A stretch of DNA of 34,291 nucleotides, taken from CAYRIY01 sp964424335. Lineage in GTDB: Bacteria; Bacillota; Limnochordia; DTU080; RSA5. The DNA is taken from NCBI GenBank assembly GCA_964424335.1, contig CAYRIY010000030.1, positions 1-34,291 on the forward strand. The letters run 5' to 3'. A program made the translations under genes and the position numbers. Below the pieces are notes generated by a model. It did no database searches. It was given only the letters and a program-made list of their open reading frames with translations, and had not been told where the DNA came from. Of this stretch, positions 32,682 to 34,291 are shown piece by piece (the stretch's first letter is position 1; each line of letters starts with the position of its first letter).

Positions 32682-33590
32682 ATGTCGATGCTCGTGTTGG
32701 GTTCGATTGCCCTCGACACGATCGAAACTGAAAAAGGGACCGCCGCCGAATGCCTCGGCGGATCGGCGACGCATGCGGCGCTCGCTGCCTCATATTTCAC
32801 AAGACCGTCCCTCGTCGGGGTGGTTGGCGACGACTTTCCCGATGAACATCGCACGTTTTTGGCCAAGCGAATCGACGTCTCGGAGTTGACCACGCTTCCA
32901 GGGCGAACGTTTCGTTGGCACGGGTTTCATTCGCTCGTAAGCGGCGAGACGACGACCAAATCGACCGAACTCAATACTTACGAGCAGTTCAAGCCCGACC
33001 TCAGCGCAAAGAGCCGCGCCGCAAGCCACGTGCTCCTTGGCAACATCGATCCGCACCTGCAGTTGCACGTGCTGGATCAGCTCGACTCCCCAGCGCTTGT
33101 CGCCTGCGATACGATGTCGCTATGGATCGACCTCTTTCCGGAAAAAGTGATCGAGGTCATGCGCAGGGCAGATTTGTTTTTCATCAACGAGCAGGAGAGT
33201 TATGAGTTGACCGGCGCCGACAACGTCGAGGAGGCGGGGAAGGCTCTGCTTGCCCAGGGAGCGAAGAGAGCCATTATCAAATGTGGCGCCAAGCCCTCGA
33301 GGCTCTTCTCGGTCGAGGGGGGCGCGGTTGTGCCCACGGTCCCGGACGTCGAGCTGACCGACCCGACCGGCGCCGGGGACAACTTTGCAGGAGCGCTCGT
33401 CGGTTACATGGAATGCCGAGGAGCAACCGTCGAGGATACGAACGCGCTGGTTCACGGCATGCACCTTGGTTCTGCGACGGCATCGTATGCCATCGAGGCG
33501 TTTGGGACGGGAGCGCATCGCCATTTGACTCAAGAAGACATCGAGCGCCGCCTCGCTTCTTTGACCCTTTCGAGCCGCCGGATCGGCTGA
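32682..33590 (+). CDS. PfkB-family kinase, possibly adenosine kinase
   Basis: A 302-residue ribokinase-like protein. The start MLVLGSIALDTIET, ECLGGSATHAALAASYF and VGVVGDDFPDEH form the N-terminal substrate side. The PfkB signature with catalytic Asp is DPTGAGDNFAGAL near residue 228. GGGGGGATACCC lies before ATG 32682. Placed 33 bases after ahcY, it is a good candidate to phosphorylate the adenosine that AhcY releases, pulling that reversible reaction forward. A sugar or nucleoside substrate other than adenosine cannot be excluded from motifs alone. Confidence 0.82.
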   Translation: MSMLVLGSIALDTIETEKGTAAECLGGSATHAALAASYFTRPSLVGVVGDDFPDEHRTFLAKRIDVSELTTLPGRTFRWHGFHSLVSGETTTKSTELNTYEQFKPDLSAKSRAASHVLLGNIDPHLQLHVLDQLDSPALVACDTMSLWIDLFPEKVIEVMRRADLFFINEQESYELTGADNVEEAGKALLAQGAKRAIIKCGAKPSRLFSVEGGAVVPTVPDVELTDPTGAGDNFAGALVGYMECRGATVEDTNALVHGMHLGSATASYAIEAFGTGAHRHLTQEDIERRLASLTLSSRRIG

Positions 33591-33712
33591 CGAAACTCCG
33601 CAGTTACGAGGCAAAGCCCCGAGCCGCGAGCGGTACCTTTGGCCGAAGTGGATTGTAGTTCCGACAAGATCTATCAGTTTGCTTGGATTTGCGGTGTGAG
33701 GAGACGTTGGAC

Positions 33713-34291
33713 ATGTTGTCGATCGAATTGGTTCCCCGAGAGCTCGAGCAGTTGCTGCGAGAGGCGGAGGAGATTGCCGCCCTGTACCCGCAGTTTACCT
33801 GGCTAAACATTCCAGACATAAAAAACCTCCCGGTTCGGAGCCACGACGCGGCTATCTCGGCGCGGGACCTGCCTTTTCGGATCATTCCCCATGTTCGCGC
33901 CCGAGATCGGTCGGTCGAAGAGACGATCGCAATGTGCGAACAGCTCAGAGGCGCAGGCATCCGCGACATCCTGATCGTGACGGGCGATCGATTTGGCAAC
34001 AACGAAGCGCCGGACCACGCCACGTCTCTTACCGTCTTGCGGGCAGCCACGGATCACTTTGGCGGAGAAGTGCGGTTTTGGGCGGCATTTGATCCGTACC
34101 GAAGCGAACTGCGCGCAGAGCTCGAGTACGTCCGCGCCAAGATGGAGGCAGGAGCCGCCGGACTGTTCACACAGCCCTTTTTCGACGTGCGTTTCGCGGA
34201 GATTTGCTTGGATCAATTGGTCGGAATCGAAACCTTCGTCGGCCTTTCGCCGGTGACGAGCGAAAAGAGCCGGGGCTACTGGGAGCGGACC
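33713..34291 (+). CDS. metF: Methylenetetrahydrofolate reductase-like protein, 5' part
   Basis: An open frame of 193 codons runs off the right end of the window, so the C-terminus is missing. It begins MLSIELVPREL, then WLNIPDIKNLPVRSH, IIPHVRARDRSVEE, GIRDILIVTGDRFG, VRFWAAFDPYR, and KMEAGAAGLFTQPFFD. The last motif and the GIxDILIVTGD block are the strongest links to the MetF flavoprotein barrel, which reduces methylene-THF to methyl-THF. The N-terminus is shorter than in MetF of enteric bacteria. GAGGAG lies about ten bases before ATG 33713. Following ahcY and the PfkB gene, it fits methyl-group supply for homocysteine remethylation. A divergent MTHFR-like oxidoreductase with another pterin is possible. 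Confidence 0.75.
   Translation, partial: MLSIELVPRELEQLLREAEEIAALYPQFTWLNIPDIKNLPVRSHDAAISARDLPFRIIPHVRARDRSVEETIAMCEQLRGAGIRDILIVTGDRFGNNEAPDHATSLTVLRAATDHFGGEVRFWAAFDPYRSELRAELEYVRAKMEAGAAGLFTQPFFDVRFAEICLDQLVGIETFVGLSPVTSEKSRGYWERT

Noticed and set aside
33591..33712. Cobalamin or THF riboswitch before the MTHFR-like gene
   Set aside because: Only 122 bases, no recognisable conserved boxes of these riboswitches.

Overview
The window looks like part of a draft genome (it contains a run of exactly 100 N) from a GC-rich, endospore-forming member of the Bacillota, probably of the Bacillales/Alicyclobacillales type. The evidence is the order ychF-rpsF-ssb-rpsR-(MazG-like)-yybS-rplI, strong GGAGG-type ribosome binding sites with frequent TTG and GTG starts, a PrsA-type foldase, and a LonC-type protease, a family known from spore formers. 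In Bacillales this block usually lies near the replication origin. I cannot name the genus.

Layout. (1) 1-3416: molybdenum cofactor genes: an fdhD-mobB fusion, moeA, and a convergent mobA. (2) 3517-14000: a sugar-acid and amino-sugar catabolic region. One unit encodes two Gfo/Idh/MocA oxidoreductases around a long, divergent enolase-superfamily protein, with a convergent MFS transporter. A second unit (nagA-type deacetylase, ROK kinase, AgaS-type SIS isomerase, LacD-type aldolase) reads as an N-acetylgalactosamine route. A convergent dgoD (galactonate dehydratase) follows. No sugar-specific regulator is visible. (3) 14002-15581: a PrsA-like foldase and a cysteine-rich protein with a Gly/Ser/Cys repeat tail, ending at a terminator. 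(4) 15839-25233: housekeeping block of DUF951, ychF, rpsF-ssb-rpsR, yybS, rplI, lonC and aroE. It is interrupted by an opposite-strand lipoprotein built of three similar domains. (5) 25250-30053: a second nagA, the assembly gap, then a thiamine-diphosphate enzyme and a gluconokinase on the minus strand. (6) 30054-31391: a gene-free stretch filled by two tandem, diverged copies of a roughly 450-bp repeat. One copy carries a 37-bp unit three times. (7) 31392-34291: S-adenosylhomocysteine hydrolase, a PfkB kinase (possibly adenosine kinase) and the start of a methylenetetrahydrofolate reductase-like gene, suggesting a methyl-cycle operon.

The least explained parts are the 450-bp repeat array, the Gly/Ser/Cys-tailed protein, the three-domain lipoprotein and the oxidoreductase/enolase/oxidoreductase unit. 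I saw no rRNA, tRNA, CRISPR array, transposase or recognisable riboswitch. All functions are inferred by reading the sequence; no database search was possible.
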